31,597 nt of DNA from an uncultured Eubacteriales bacterium (lineage in GTDB: Bacteria > Bacillota > Clostridia > Oscillospirales > Oscillospiraceae). The stretch lies in the NCBI GenBank assembly GCA_934572535.1, contig CAKTLJ010000020.1:1-31597 (forward strand), read 5' to 3'. This document shows positions 7,242-14,625 of this stretch, one piece after another. A program made the position numbers and the translations under genes. The notes under the pieces are model-generated. The model had not been told where the DNA came from. It saw only the letters and a list, made by a program, of their open reading frames with translations, and did not search any database. Position 1 is the stretch's first letter, and every line of letters starts with the position of its first letter.

Positions 7242-7271
7242 AAAAAACGGAGCGGATCAACTCCGCTCCGT
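7242..7271 (-). terminator. Terminator of the small membrane protein gene
   Basis: ACGGAGCGGA and TCCGCTCCGT form a perfect 10-bp stem (7247-7271). A T6 run appears only on the minus strand (A-run 7242-7247). It may also slow plus-strand transcripts from the suf operon, which has no other visible terminator. Confidence 0.75.
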
Positions 7272-7308
7272 CGGTTCTGTAGGGTCCCGCTTGACGTCTT
7301 GCTGTCGT

Positions 7309-7512
7309 TCAGATGTCCCAGTCCTCAAATTCGTCCTCGTAGCACTCGCGCTGGCAGGCGTTGCACAGGGAGGACTTCTTCGCCCGCAGCCTGGCGGACA
7401 GACAGTCCAGACCGGCGGAGATCTTCTCCATGTTGGCCATGACCAGGCAGACGACGGCGGCGACAGCCAGGACGCAGGCGGCGATCTTCAGGACCAGATC
7501 CGTAATTTTCAT
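7309..7512 (-). CDS. Small single-pass membrane protein, Cys motif
   Basis: A 67-aa protein with one transmembrane helix at about residues 6-26 (LVLKIAACVLAVAAVVCLVM), a basic linker (SARLRAKKS), then LCNACQREC with three cysteines and an acidic end EDEFEDWDI. The topology is probably N-terminal anchor with a cytoplasmic tail able to bind a metal. AGGAGG is eight bases before the ATG and a promoter lies at 7563-7591. I do not recognise the family. It is divergent from the Asp23-fakA operon. Confidence 0.78.
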   Translation of the reverse strand: MKITDLVLKIAACVLAVAAVVCLVMANMEKISAGLDCLSARLRAKKSSLCNACQRECYEDEFEDWDI

Positions 7513-7562
7513 ATAAAAAACCTCCTATACACAGTTGCGTTGTTTCCCTTGTGTATGGTAGT

Positions 7563-7591
7563 ATTCTACATGATAACGCGGGAAAATACAA
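7563..7591 (-). promoter_or_regulatory. Promoter of the small membrane protein gene
   Basis: On the minus strand TTGTAT (7586-7591), 17-bp spacer, TAGAAT (7563-7568). A weaker plus-strand pair TTGTTT (7540-7545), 16 bp, TATTCT (7562-7567) overlaps it and could serve the Asp23-fakA operon. Confidence 0.5.
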
Positions 7592-7664
7592 TGCGCCCCT
7601 GCAATTTTTTTACAGAGCTTTCCGAACCAAGGCCGACCCGGCCTGTCACAGAAAGGATGGAATC

Positions 7665-8018
7665 ATGATGCGGTTTCAGAACGATAAAGGCGAGATCCAG
7701 ATCAGCAGCGAGGTCTTCACCACCATCACCGGCGCAGTTGCCACCAGCTGCTTTGGCGTGAAGGGCATGGCTGCCCGGTCCAAGAAGGACGGCCTGGTCC
7801 ACCTGCTCCGAAGCGAGTCCATGGCCAAGGGCGTGCGGGTGGTCTTCCATGAGGATGACGCTCTGTCCGTCGAACTGCATATCATCGTCGATGCCGGCGT
7901 GAACCTCACCGCCGTGAGCAATTCGATCATGAGCGAAGTGCGCTACGCGGTGAGCCGGATGACCGGCGCACAGGTGCGCGCTGTGGACGTCTATGTGGAC
8001 GCTATGGATGTGGAGTAA
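7665..8018 (+). CDS. Asp23/Gls24 family protein (YloU-like)
   Basis: A 117-aa Asp23/Gls24 (DUF322) protein. It begins with the family-typical GEIQISSEVFTTITGAVATSCFGVKG stretch (residues about 9-34, shown here as a span), has an amphipathic centre, and ends in VRAVDVYVDAMDVE. Family members are envelope-associated proteins of Gram-positive bacteria. Two adjacent ATGs (7665, 7668) follow AAAGGA; the first is taken for spacing. It lies 14 bases before fakA, the same order as yloU-yloV in Bacillus, which supports both calls. Confidence 0.9.
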   Translation: MMRFQNDKGEIQISSEVFTTITGAVATSCFGVKGMAARSKKDGLVHLLRSESMAKGVRVVFHEDDALSVELHIIVDAGVNLTAVSNSIMSEVRYAVSRMTGAQVRAVDVYVDAMDVE

Positions 8019-8032
8019 GAAGGAGAAAAACT

Positions 8033-9712
8033 ATGGTACAGTTCATTGACGGAGGAACGCTGGCACGGATGATCGTCCATGCATCTGCCTCCCTGAATAC
8101 AGAGAAACAGAGAATCAACGAGCTCAATGTCTTTCCCGTGCCCGACGGCGACACCGGCACCAACATGAGCCTGACCATCGGCACCGCGGTGACCGAGCTT
8201 CAGCAGAGGAAGCCCGCCTCCGTGGGGCAGGTCGCTTCCGTGAATGCCGCCGCCATGCTGCGGGGCGCCCGGGGAAACTCCGGCGTCATCCTCTCCCTGA
8301 TCTTCCGGGGCTTTTCCAAGGCCCTGAAGGAGAAGGAGACCATGGACGGCATCGACCTGGCCGAGGGCCTGAACGCGGGCGTGGCCGCCGCCTACCGGGC
8401 GGTGATGAAGCCCGCCGAGGGCACCGTCCTCACCGTCTCCCGCCTGGCCGGTGAGCGGGCGAGCCAGGCCGCCGGGGAGAACACCGCCCTGGAATACGTC
8501 CTGGAGTCCGCCATCCTCCAGGCCGAGGAGACCCTGGCCGCCACCACCGAGATGAACCCCGTCCTGAAGAAGGCCGGGGTGGTGGACGCCGGGGGCATGG
8601 GCTTCGTTGTGATCTTAAAGGGAATGCTGGACGAGCTGCGGGGCGTGGCCATGCCCGAGGGCGGCGCGGGCGCGGCGCCCCAGAAGGAAAAGGCGGATTT
8701 CGCCGCCCTGGGGGACGAGGAGATCACCTTTACCTACGACACGGTCTTCATCGTCCGCCGGACCTCGGAGCGGCCCCTGGAGCAGTTCCGGGCCTATCTG
8801 GAGACCATCGGCGACAGCCTGGTCATCGGCGAGAGCGACGAGGCGTTCAAGGTCCACGTCCACACCGACATCCCCGGCGCGGCCCTCACCGAGGCCCAGA
8901 AGTACGGCACCCTGGAGCTGGCCAAGATCGAGAACATGCGCACCCAGGCCGAGGAGCTGGCCTGCGGCAAGCAGGCCCAGAGCATCGACGACCTCGACGC
9001 CGTGGAGGAGGAGCTGGAGAGCATGGAGCGCGTCCAGGACGCGGCCCCCGAGAAGAAGTACGGCTTCGTGGCCGTGGCGGCCGGAGAGGGCCTGGCCAAG
9101 GTCTTCCACGACCTGGGGGTGGACGGCGTCATTTCCGGCGGCCAGACCATGAACCCCTCCACCGAGGACATTTTGCGCCAGATCCGAAAGACCCCGGCGG
9201 AGATCGTCTACGTCCTGCCCAACAACAAGAACATCATCATGGCCGCCCAGCAGTGCGTGGACCTGGTGGAGGGCAAGCGGGTCATCGTCCTCCAGGCCAA
9301 GACCGTCCCCCAGGGCATCTCCGCCATGATCGCGGTGGACCCCGACGCGGAGGAGGCCGACAACACCGAGGCCATGGAGGAGGCCATGGGCATGGTGACC
9401 ACCATGGAGGTCACCTATGCCGCCCGGGACTCCGAGTTTGACGGGACCGCCATCCGCGAGGGCGACTACCTGGCCCTGGTGGACAATCAGCTCTTCGACA
9501 CGGAGAAGGATCTCAACGCCATCCTGGACAAGCTGGCCGGGGAGGCCGGTGACCGGGGCGGCGAGTTCATCAACATCTTCTACGGCGAGGGCGTGGAGGA
9601 GGCCGCCGCCGAGGCCGCCATGGCCCGGTTCCAGGCCATCTGCCCCGACGCGGAGGTCGCCCTGCTTTCGGGCGGCCAGCCGGTGTACCACTACCTGATC
9701 TCCGTGGAATAA
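8033..9712 (+). CDS. fakA: Fatty acid kinase FakA / DhaL-domain protein (YloV)
   Basis: A 559-aa kinase subunit that phosphorylates fatty acids held by a DegV-family FakB partner, feeding exogenous fatty acids into phospholipids. The N-terminal DhaL domain (about residues 8-205) has the nucleotide-metal motif FPVPDGDTGTNM, with Asp38 and Asp40 at the positions used by characterised FakA. RGARGNSGVILSLIFRG follows near residue 77, and GGMGFVVILKGMLDEL closes the domain. The middle and C-terminal parts (YGFVAVAAGEGLAKVF, GGQTMNPSTEDI, VLPNNKNIIMAAQQ) match the FakA C-terminal domain. Length is normal. No fakB is in this window. It ends before a large hairpin at 9732-9778. Confidence 0.94.
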   Translation: MVQFIDGGTLARMIVHASASLNTEKQRINELNVFPVPDGDTGTNMSLTIGTAVTELQQRKPASVGQVASVNAAAMLRGARGNSGVILSLIFRGFSKALKEKETMDGIDLAEGLNAGVAAAYRAVMKPAEGTVLTVSRLAGERASQAAGENTALEYVLESAILQAEETLAATTEMNPVLKKAGVVDAGGMGFVVILKGMLDELRGVAMPEGGAGAAPQKEKADFAALGDEEITFTYDTVFIVRRTSERPLEQFRAYLETIGDSLVIGESDEAFKVHVHTDIPGAALTEAQKYGTLELAKIENMRTQAEELACGKQAQSIDDLDAVEEELESMERVQDAAPEKKYGFVAVAAGEGLAKVFHDLGVDGVISGGQTMNPSTEDILRQIRKTPAEIVYVLPNNKNIIMAAQQCVDLVEGKRVIVLQAKTVPQGISAMIAVDPDAEEADNTEAMEEAMGMVTTMEVTYAARDSEFDGTAIREGDYLALVDNQLFDTEKDLNAILDKLAGEAGDRGGEFINIFYGEGVEEAAAEAAMARFQAICPDAEVALLSGGQPVYHYLISVE

Positions 9713-9731
9713 ACGCAAGCAACGCAAGCCA

Positions 9732-9778
9732 AGGGCGCGGGAAGCGCGCGGGAGCCCCCCGCGCACTTCCCGCGCCCT
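9732..9778. terminator. Long GC-rich hairpin between fakA and spoIIID
   Basis: About 21 bp of stem with a single internal mismatch (C9745/A9765) and loop AGCCC, anchored by AGGGCGCGGGAAG/CTTCCCGCGCCCT. It lacks a T-run on either strand. Its place between convergent genes suggests a bidirectional transcription end. Confidence 0.6.
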
Positions 9779-9790
9779 GTTCGGTCAGGA

Positions 9791-10039
9791 TCAGGTCCCC
9801 TTGTACTTTCTCCTGGTGGCGATGCCGCCCCGGATGTGGCGCTCGGCCTTGTTGACCTCCAGCACCGCCTTCACCTGGAGATACAGAGGCCTGTTGAAGG
9901 CCGGGAGCCGCTGGGACAGGTCCTTATGTACCGTCGATTTGCTGATGCCGAACTGCTTTGCGGCGGTCCGGACGGTGGCTTGGTGTTCGATAATATAAAG
10001 AGCCAGGTCGCAGGCCCGTTCCTCGATGTCAGTCCGCAT
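9791..10039 (-). CDS. spoIIID: Sporulation transcription factor SpoIIID
   Basis: An 82-aa DNA-binding protein of the mother-cell sporulation programme, acting after SigE and before SigK. The helix-turn-helix is VRTAAKQFGISKSTVHKDLSQ (about residues 23-42 with one flanking residue), nearly the family consensus; the C-terminal basic part ERHIRGGIATRRKYK matches the SpoIIID minor-groove-binding end. It is slightly shorter than Bacillus SpoIIID (93 aa). The start at 10039 aligns with the family; an in-frame ATG at 10060 would add seven residues without a good RBS. GGGAG lies 11 bases upstream. A SigE-like -10 at 10073-10080 fits expected control. Confidence 0.95.
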   Translation of the reverse strand: MRTDIEERACDLALYIIEHQATVRTAAKQFGISKSTVHKDLSQRLPAFNRPLYLQVKAVLEVNKAERHIRGGIATRRKYKGT

Positions 10040-10072
10040 ATGCTCTACCACTCCCAACATTGTCCGTGAGAC

Positions 10073-10080
10073 ATAGTATG
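10073..10080 (-). promoter_or_regulatory. SigE-like -10 element upstream of spoIIID
   Basis: Minus-strand CATACTAT differs from the SigE -10 consensus CATACANT at one position and would start a short leader before spoIIID. No convincing SigE -35 lies about 14 bases upstream, so this is tentative. Confidence 0.35.
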
Positions 10081-10101
10081 AGGGGGTGGGGAGAAATAGA
10101 A

Positions 10102-10136
10102 GAGCCATGGCCGGGATTTTCTCCCGGCCATGGCTC
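10102..10136 (-). terminator. spoVT terminator
   Basis: GAGCCATGGCCGGGA and its exact complement TCCCGGCCATGGCTC form a 15-bp stem around a 5-base loop. The minus-strand tail CTTCTATTTCT is only moderately T-rich. It separates spoVT from spoIIID. Confidence 0.7.
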
Positions 10137-10152
10137 GCTGCGTTCAGGGCGG

Positions 10153-10692
10153 TCAGCTCTCCATGTGTTTGCCCAAGAACCCGGCGATGGTCTGGGCGAG
10201 CTTGTATTCCTCGCTGCCGACGGAGATCTTGTCTCGCTCGGCCAGAAAGACCACGCAGCCCAGCACGTCGCCTTCGGAGAGGATGGGCGCGGCGGTGGTG
10301 ATGACGTAGCGGTCGGTGTAGTCGCTCACGAGCAGGACAGGCCCGCCCTCCTGGTACTGATAGATCTGACGGCCCTCCATGACCTGGGCCAGGGCGGGGG
10401 AGATGCTGCGGTCCGTCAGCTCCTTCCGCCCGCCGCCGAAGACCGAGAGACAGGCGTCCCGGTCGGTGATGGTGACGATGCGGCCGGTGGCCTTGTGCAG
10501 GGACTCGCAGAGCTGGGCGGAGAAATCCCCCAGCCCTCCCATGAGGGAGTATTTTTTGAAGACCACCCCGCCGTCGCTGTTGGTGAAGATCTCCAGCGGG
10601 TCGCCCTCGCGGATGCGCATGGTGCGGCGGATCTCCTTCGGAATGACCACTCTCCCCAGATCGTCCCCTTCTGTCAAGAAGGGGAAAATCAA
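10153..10692 (-). CDS. spoVT: SpoVT, with aberrant N-terminus
   Basis: Forespore transcription regulator: an AbrB-type DNA-binding domain, then a GAF-like sensor domain. From DDLGRVVIPKEIRRTMRIRE onward the protein matches Bacillus SpoVT to the end (FLGKHMES). The usual opening, about ten residues of the MKATGIVRRI type forming the first strand of the swapped-hairpin domain, is absent. Homology stops at base 10,665 and is replaced by IFPFLTEG. The only in-frame start is a TTG at 10692 with no ribosome binding site. A small palindrome (CCCCTTCT-TGAC-AGAAGGGG) sits at the break. The gene may be truncated by a rearrangement, start elsewhere, or be an assembly join. Family certain; intactness doubtful. 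Confidence 0.88.
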   Translation of the reverse strand: MIFPFLTEGDDLGRVVIPKEIRRTMRIREGDPLEIFTNSDGGVVFKKYSLMGGLGDFSAQLCESLHKATGRIVTITDRDACLSVFGGGRKELTDRSISPALAQVMEGRQIYQYQEGGPVLLVSDYTDRYVITTAAPILSEGDVLGCVVFLAERDKISVGSEEYKLAQTIAGFLGKHMES

Positions 10693-11006
10693 TATGTATA
10701 CTATTTGGATAGGATTCGATTTGGGGCGGTTTGGAGGAGGTCGGATCTTGTTGAAGCTTGTCTGAGGGGGAGTGGTTTGGCGCGTTGTGGAAAAAGGCTT
10801 GCAATTTCGAATGACTTATAGTAGAATAGTGACAAAAGGAATGATTTCCAGAGCGCGCCGAGAGGGCGTGAACGAGCCGAGAGCACCTGCGTTGCAGCAA
10901 GGGATCGCGCAAAAAAAATACAGAGCGGAATACGGAGAGGAGATGGTGTTTCGCCGTTATTGCCAGAGGACGATCAGTAAAAAATTGAAGAAAGGGAGAT
11001 GATTCC
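10693..11006. other. AT-richer intergenic region upstream of the SLH gene
   Basis: No credible gene. The base composition falls well below that of the flanking housekeeping genes. It holds a plus-strand promoter (10799-10827) and the RBS AAAGGGAG (10991-10998) of the next gene. The roughly 180-base leader shows no recognised riboswitch. Confidence 0.6.
10799..10827 (+). promoter_or_regulatory. Promoter of the SLH surface protein gene
   Basis: TTGCAA (10799-10804), 17-bp spacer, TAGAAT (10822-10827). Confidence 0.6.
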
Positions 11007-13829
11007 ATGAAAAGAAAAATTCTAGCCTGTCTGATGGCCGCGATGATGGTAATTGGATTGCTTCCTGCCAATGCAGTGGTGTACGAGACAGGGAAAGAAG
11101 GCAGCGATGCGCGCGGACGTTTTGACAGTCAAAACGTCATGATTAGGACTAATCATGATACTGTACTCGCTACTGCGGCTGAGACCCCCGAAGGGGGGGA
11201 GAATACCCTGACTGTTGTTCCTGCGGATAAGCTGATTTTTGAAAATGGTGTCATCAAGGGAATTGATAAGGATTGGCTTGCCGAGAATCAGGACAAGCTC
11301 CTTTCCGTTACCATTCCTGAGAAAATTGGAGATACGACGGTAACGAGTATCGGCATTCAGGCATTCAATAATAATAAGGGGCTGGCCTCTGTTGACCTGT
11401 CCAATACTAAGGTAACGACCATCGGTAAATTTGCGTTTGGCAGTTGTATATCCTTGAAAGATGTGATCTTACCGAGCACTTTGACGGAACTTGGTTCTTC
11501 TGTATTTACAGATTGCAAATTCGTAGAATCTATTCGGTTGGCTGATTCTCCGGAAGGCGTCGTATTTGCGTTGCCGGAAGGCTTAACGTCCATTGGTTAT
11601 CAGTGCTTCAAAAACTGCTTTGCTGCTGATGTGAATGCCAAGGTTGTTATTCCGGCGAGTGTGACGAATATTAACGGAGAGGCATTTGAGGATATTCATA
11701 TCACACAGATCATCTTTGAGAAGATAGTAGATCCTTGGAAAAACGAGGATTATCGTGGATATGAGAACAGTGCCATGACTCCTCCGAGTGGATGCGATCG
11801 CATCATTGTACTCCCGAACAATAAATGTTTTGCGGCGTATTCTACACAAGTAGTATATAATTCAAACCTGCAAAAAATCTGCACCTATCCTATAAAGATT
11901 ACGTTTTCTCCTCTTGGCATACAAGAACAGCACTTGAACCATGCGCTTCTGGGCTGGGCTTATAATTCTACAACTAAGCGTTGGGATTTCAACAATAGCT
12001 ATAAACTTCCTGATACGAATGGAGCAACGACCGGTAATGATCGCCCCGGCTATGAGTATGTCGGGGGCTGGAAGTTACGCAGTTCCAATCAGGTATTAAA
12101 TGAAAACGAAAAGCTTGAAGCAAAGGATAATCCGTCTGATTTTGCAACTGTCAGCGGAGAATACAAGCTTGCTAACCCCACGATTTCCTATCTTGTAGAC
12201 GGAAAAGCCGAAGATGTCAATGCCGACCAGCCCTTCACCGTAACCATCGGTGACGGCAAGGAGCATACGCTCGGTGTGCAGGTATCTCATCCGTTGCTGC
12301 TCTCGGAACAGGGCAATAAGGAAGGCGAGTATGTTTACTTTGAGTATTGCTGGTGGGACGAAGGATATTTTGCGGATAACGGCACAACGATGACCGTAAA
12401 CGGCCCTCGCAGCACGGAAGAACCGAATCTGTTTTCTAAGGCTGGAACGGATAGAGAGTTGCATCGTGTCTGGGTTACGGATAACACCATTCCGATCACG
12501 AAAATAGATCATGCCCGAACAGACCACAACTACTATCTGGTTGAAATTCGCGGTTATGTTGTAAAAGATGATGGTGATCCGGTACGCTTTTATCAGAGCA
12601 GTAACAACTTCATCCACTTTGGTTCCGGTGAAAATGTTGCAACCGTAAAAAATTATTATACGTTGCAGGTCAAGGTCGATGAAGTGCGTGTCATCACCGC
12701 AACCGCCGGTGACAACGGCACGATCAGCCCGTCGGGTGAGGTTGCGGTACCCAAGGGTGAAGACAAGACCTTCACCATCACGCCCAACGACGGCTACCAC
12801 ATTCAGGACGTCAAGGTAGATGACAAGAGCGTTGGCGCGGTGAAGGAATACACGTTCAAGGAAGTGACCGAACCGCACACGATCCACGCGACCTTTGCCC
12901 GGAATTCCTCCGGCGGCCCCAGCAGCTACACCCTCTCCTACGTCACCAACGGCGGCAAGGCCATCCCCTCCGAGAGCAAGAGCAGCAGCTGGGTCAAGGC
13001 CTACAAGGACCTGCCCGCGCCCACCCAGGTCGGCTACCTCTTTGACGGCTGGTATTACGACGCCAGCCTGACCAAGGCGGTCACCGGGGACGTGAAGGTC
13101 AACAGCAGACAGGTGACGCTGTACGCCGGTTGGACCGCCTCCCTGGTCCCCCCGCTGCTCAACGGTGACGATCACTTTGCCTACGTTCAGGGCTATCCCG
13201 ACGGCATGGTCCACCCCAACACGCCGGTCACCCGCGCGCAGGTGGCGACCATCCTCTTCCGCCTGTTGCAGGACGAGGGCCGCGAGAAGTATCTGACGGA
13301 AACCAACACCTTCCAGGACGTGACGCCCGAGCACTGGGCCAACACCGCGGTCTCCACCATGGCCAAGATGGGCGTCTTCCGCGGCCGGAGCGCGTCGCAG
13401 TTTGACCCCAACGCGCCCATCACCCGCGGAGAGTTCGCGGCGGTCTGCGCCCGTCTGGACACGAGAGAGGTCCAGCTCCCGGAGGGCTTCCGTGACCTGG
13501 ACGGCCACTGGGCCAAGCAGGAGGTCCTGCGGGCCGCTGCCTTGGGCTGGGTCCAGGGCTATGAGGACGGCACCTACCGGCCCAACGCCGACATCACCCG
13601 CGCGCAGGCGATCACGATGATCAACCGCGTGCTGTGCCGGATGCCGGAGAAGACCTCCGACCTCTTGGCCGGTATGAGCACCTGGAAGGACTGCGTGGAG
13701 AGCGACTGGTTCTACCTGGCGGTCCAGGAGGCCACCAACTCCCACAACTTCGAGAAAAAGCAGAACAGCATCTACGAAAGCTGGACTGCCTTGAAGCAGA
13801 ATCCCGACTGGAGCCGCTACGAGCGCTGA
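11007..13829 (+). CDS. Surface protein: BspA-like LRR, repeat domains, 3 SLH
   Basis: A 940-aa exported wall-bound protein. A signal peptide (residues 1 to about 24, KRK then a hydrophobic core ending PANA) is followed by BspA/LRR_5-type leucine-rich repeats at about 75-250 (units such as TIGKFAFGSCISLKDVILPS). A long middle region of no recognised family follows. Then come a bacterial repeat domain at about 562-632 (ATAGDNGTISPSGEV), an InlB/Listeria-Bacteroides-type repeat at about 640-711 (ending FDGWYYDASLT...TLYAGW), and three SLH domains at about 718-880 with TRAQ/TRGE motifs. The tail ends WTALKQNPDWSRYER. Residues before about 560 use AT-rich codons; the rest is GC-rich like the host, so the gene looks mosaic. 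Probable role: adhesion or substrate contact. Confidence 0.92.
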   Translation: MKRKILACLMAAMMVIGLLPANAVVYETGKEGSDARGRFDSQNVMIRTNHDTVLATAAETPEGGENTLTVVPADKLIFENGVIKGIDKDWLAENQDKLLSVTIPEKIGDTTVTSIGIQAFNNNKGLASVDLSNTKVTTIGKFAFGSCISLKDVILPSTLTELGSSVFTDCKFVESIRLADSPEGVVFALPEGLTSIGYQCFKNCFAADVNAKVVIPASVTNINGEAFEDIHITQIIFEKIVDPWKNEDYRGYENSAMTPPSGCDRIIVLPNNKCFAAYSTQVVYNSNLQKICTYPIKITFSPLGIQEQHLNHALLGWAYNSTTKRWDFNNSYKLPDTNGATTGNDRPGYEYVGGWKLRSSNQVLNENEKLEAKDNPSDFATVSGEYKLANPTISYLVDGKAEDVNADQPFTVTIGDGKEHTLGVQVSHPLLLSEQGNKEGEYVYFEYCWWDEGYFADNGTTMTVNGPRSTEEPNLFSKAGTDRELHRVWVTDNTIPITKIDHARTDHNYYLVEIRGYVVKDDGDPVRFYQSSNNFIHFGSGENVATVKNYYTLQVKVDEVRVITATAGDNGTISPSGEVAVPKGEDKTFTITPNDGYHIQDVKVDDKSVGAVKEYTFKEVTEPHTIHATFARNSSGGPSSYTLSYVTNGGKAIPSESKSSSWVKAYKDLPAPTQVGYLFDGWYYDASLTKAVTGDVKVNSRQVTLYAGWTASLVPPLLNGDDHFAYVQGYPDGMVHPNTPVTRAQVATILFRLLQDEGREKYLTETNTFQDVTPEHWANTAVSTMAKMGVFRGRSASQFDPNAPITRGEFAAVCARLDTREVQLPEGFRDLDGHWAKQEVLRAAALGWVQGYEDGTYRPNADITRAQAITMINRVLCRMPEKTSDLLAGMSTWKDCVESDWFYLAVQEATNSHNFEKKQNSIYESWTALKQNPDWSRYER

Positions 13830-13885
13830 CGCGCGGCGGCTGAAAGACAGCGCCTCGCAGCGAACGACACGGGGCGACCCGCGTC

Positions 13886-13927
13886 AAAGCCCCCTGGCTT
13901 TGCATGAAGCAAAGCCAGGGGGCTTTT
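13886..13927 (+). terminator. Terminator of the SLH gene
   Basis: AAAGCCCCCTGGCTTTGC pairs with GCAAAGCCAGGGGGCTTT around loop ATGAA, with a short T tail. A perfect 18-bp stem. It may also act on the convergent HD gene. Confidence 0.85.
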
Positions 13928-13948
13928 GTCAGCGGCGGCCTGCGCCGC

Positions 13949-14542
13949 TCAGGCATCGCGGATGTTTCCCTTTCGGACATTTTCCGCCACCATCTCCTCC
14001 ATGTAGGCCCAGAGGGCTTGGGAGCCGTCGGCGGTTTTGGCGTTGCGCTTGTAGATCTGGGACTTCTTTACCGCGTGAGCCCGCCAGTCCCCGCCGTTGT
14101 TGGCGTGGTTGAGCATCAGGGGCTGGAGGTTGTCCAGCACGTGGGCGAAGCGGGCCTCCGGGCTTTCGTGGTCCTCGAACTCCCGGAAGAGGGCGAGCAT
14201 CTCCTCCCGCTGGTCCGCGGGCAGCAGGCCGAAGATGCGCCGGGCGGCCTGGGCCTCCCGCGCCTGCTGGGTGGACAGACCGGCCTCGTCGTAGGCATAG
14301 GTATCCCCGGCGTCGATCTCCACCACGTCGTGGATGAGGGCCATGACGATGGCCTTCAGGGGGTCAAAGTCCCGGTTGGCGTACTCCCGCAGCAGGTAGA
14401 TCATCAGGGCCATGTGCCAGGCGTGCTCGGCGTCGTTCTCCGCCCGGCCGCCGCCGCTCAGATGCGTTTGGCGAAAAATGTTTTTTTCCTTGTCCACCTC
14501 CAGCAGAAAGTCCATCTGCTGTTTCAGGCGCTGGTCAGTCAT
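13949..14542 (-). CDS. HD-domain phosphohydrolase (YfbR-like)
   Basis: A 197-aa HD-superfamily hydrolase. The metal-binding residues are seen as AEHAWHMALM (His near residue 40), the doublet IHDVVEIDAGD near 70-80, and the C-terminal Asp in HVLDNLQPLML near 137. This arrangement matches HD_3/YfbR proteins, which dephosphorylate deoxynucleoside monophosphates; the exact substrate here is an inference. AAAGGAGG lies nine bases before the ATG at 14542. The reading frame extends further upstream but enters the gltX terminator. It follows gltX on the same strand after a hairpin. Confidence 0.88.
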   Translation of the reverse strand: MTDQRLKQQMDFLLEVDKEKNIFRQTHLSGGGRAENDAEHAWHMALMIYLLREYANRDFDPLKAIVMALIHDVVEIDAGDTYAYDEAGLSTQQAREAQAARRIFGLLPADQREEMLALFREFEDHESPEARFAHVLDNLQPLMLNHANNGGDWRAHAVKKSQIYKRNAKTADGSQALWAYMEEMVAENVRKGNIRDA

Positions 14543-14568
14543 AAGGGGTTCCTCCTTTGATGGCGATA

Positions 14569-14606
14569 GAAAACCGGGAAACGCCGCGCAGGGGGGCGTT
14601 TCCCGG
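14569..14606 (-). terminator. gltX terminator
   Basis: CCGGGAAACGCC (14574-14585) pairs with GGCGTTTCCCGG (14595-14606), a perfect 12-bp stem with a minus-strand TTTTCT tail. It sits between gltX and the HD gene. Confidence 0.75.
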
Positions 14607-14625
14607 GAAAGGTCCGTGGGGCGAT

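Noticed and set aside
8615..9766. A 383-codon minus-strand frame opposite fakA
   Set aside because: Shadow of fakA; low-complexity and no start signal.
9791..11071. One long minus-strand frame joining spoIIID with sequence upstream
   Set aside because: Only the last 82 codons match SpoIIID; the rest is a frame-shifted shadow of spoVT and intergenic DNA.
12096..13745. A 549-codon minus-strand frame opposite the SLH gene
   Set aside because: It crosses the composition break, has no RBS or recognised domain, and lies opposite clear SLH and LRR domains.
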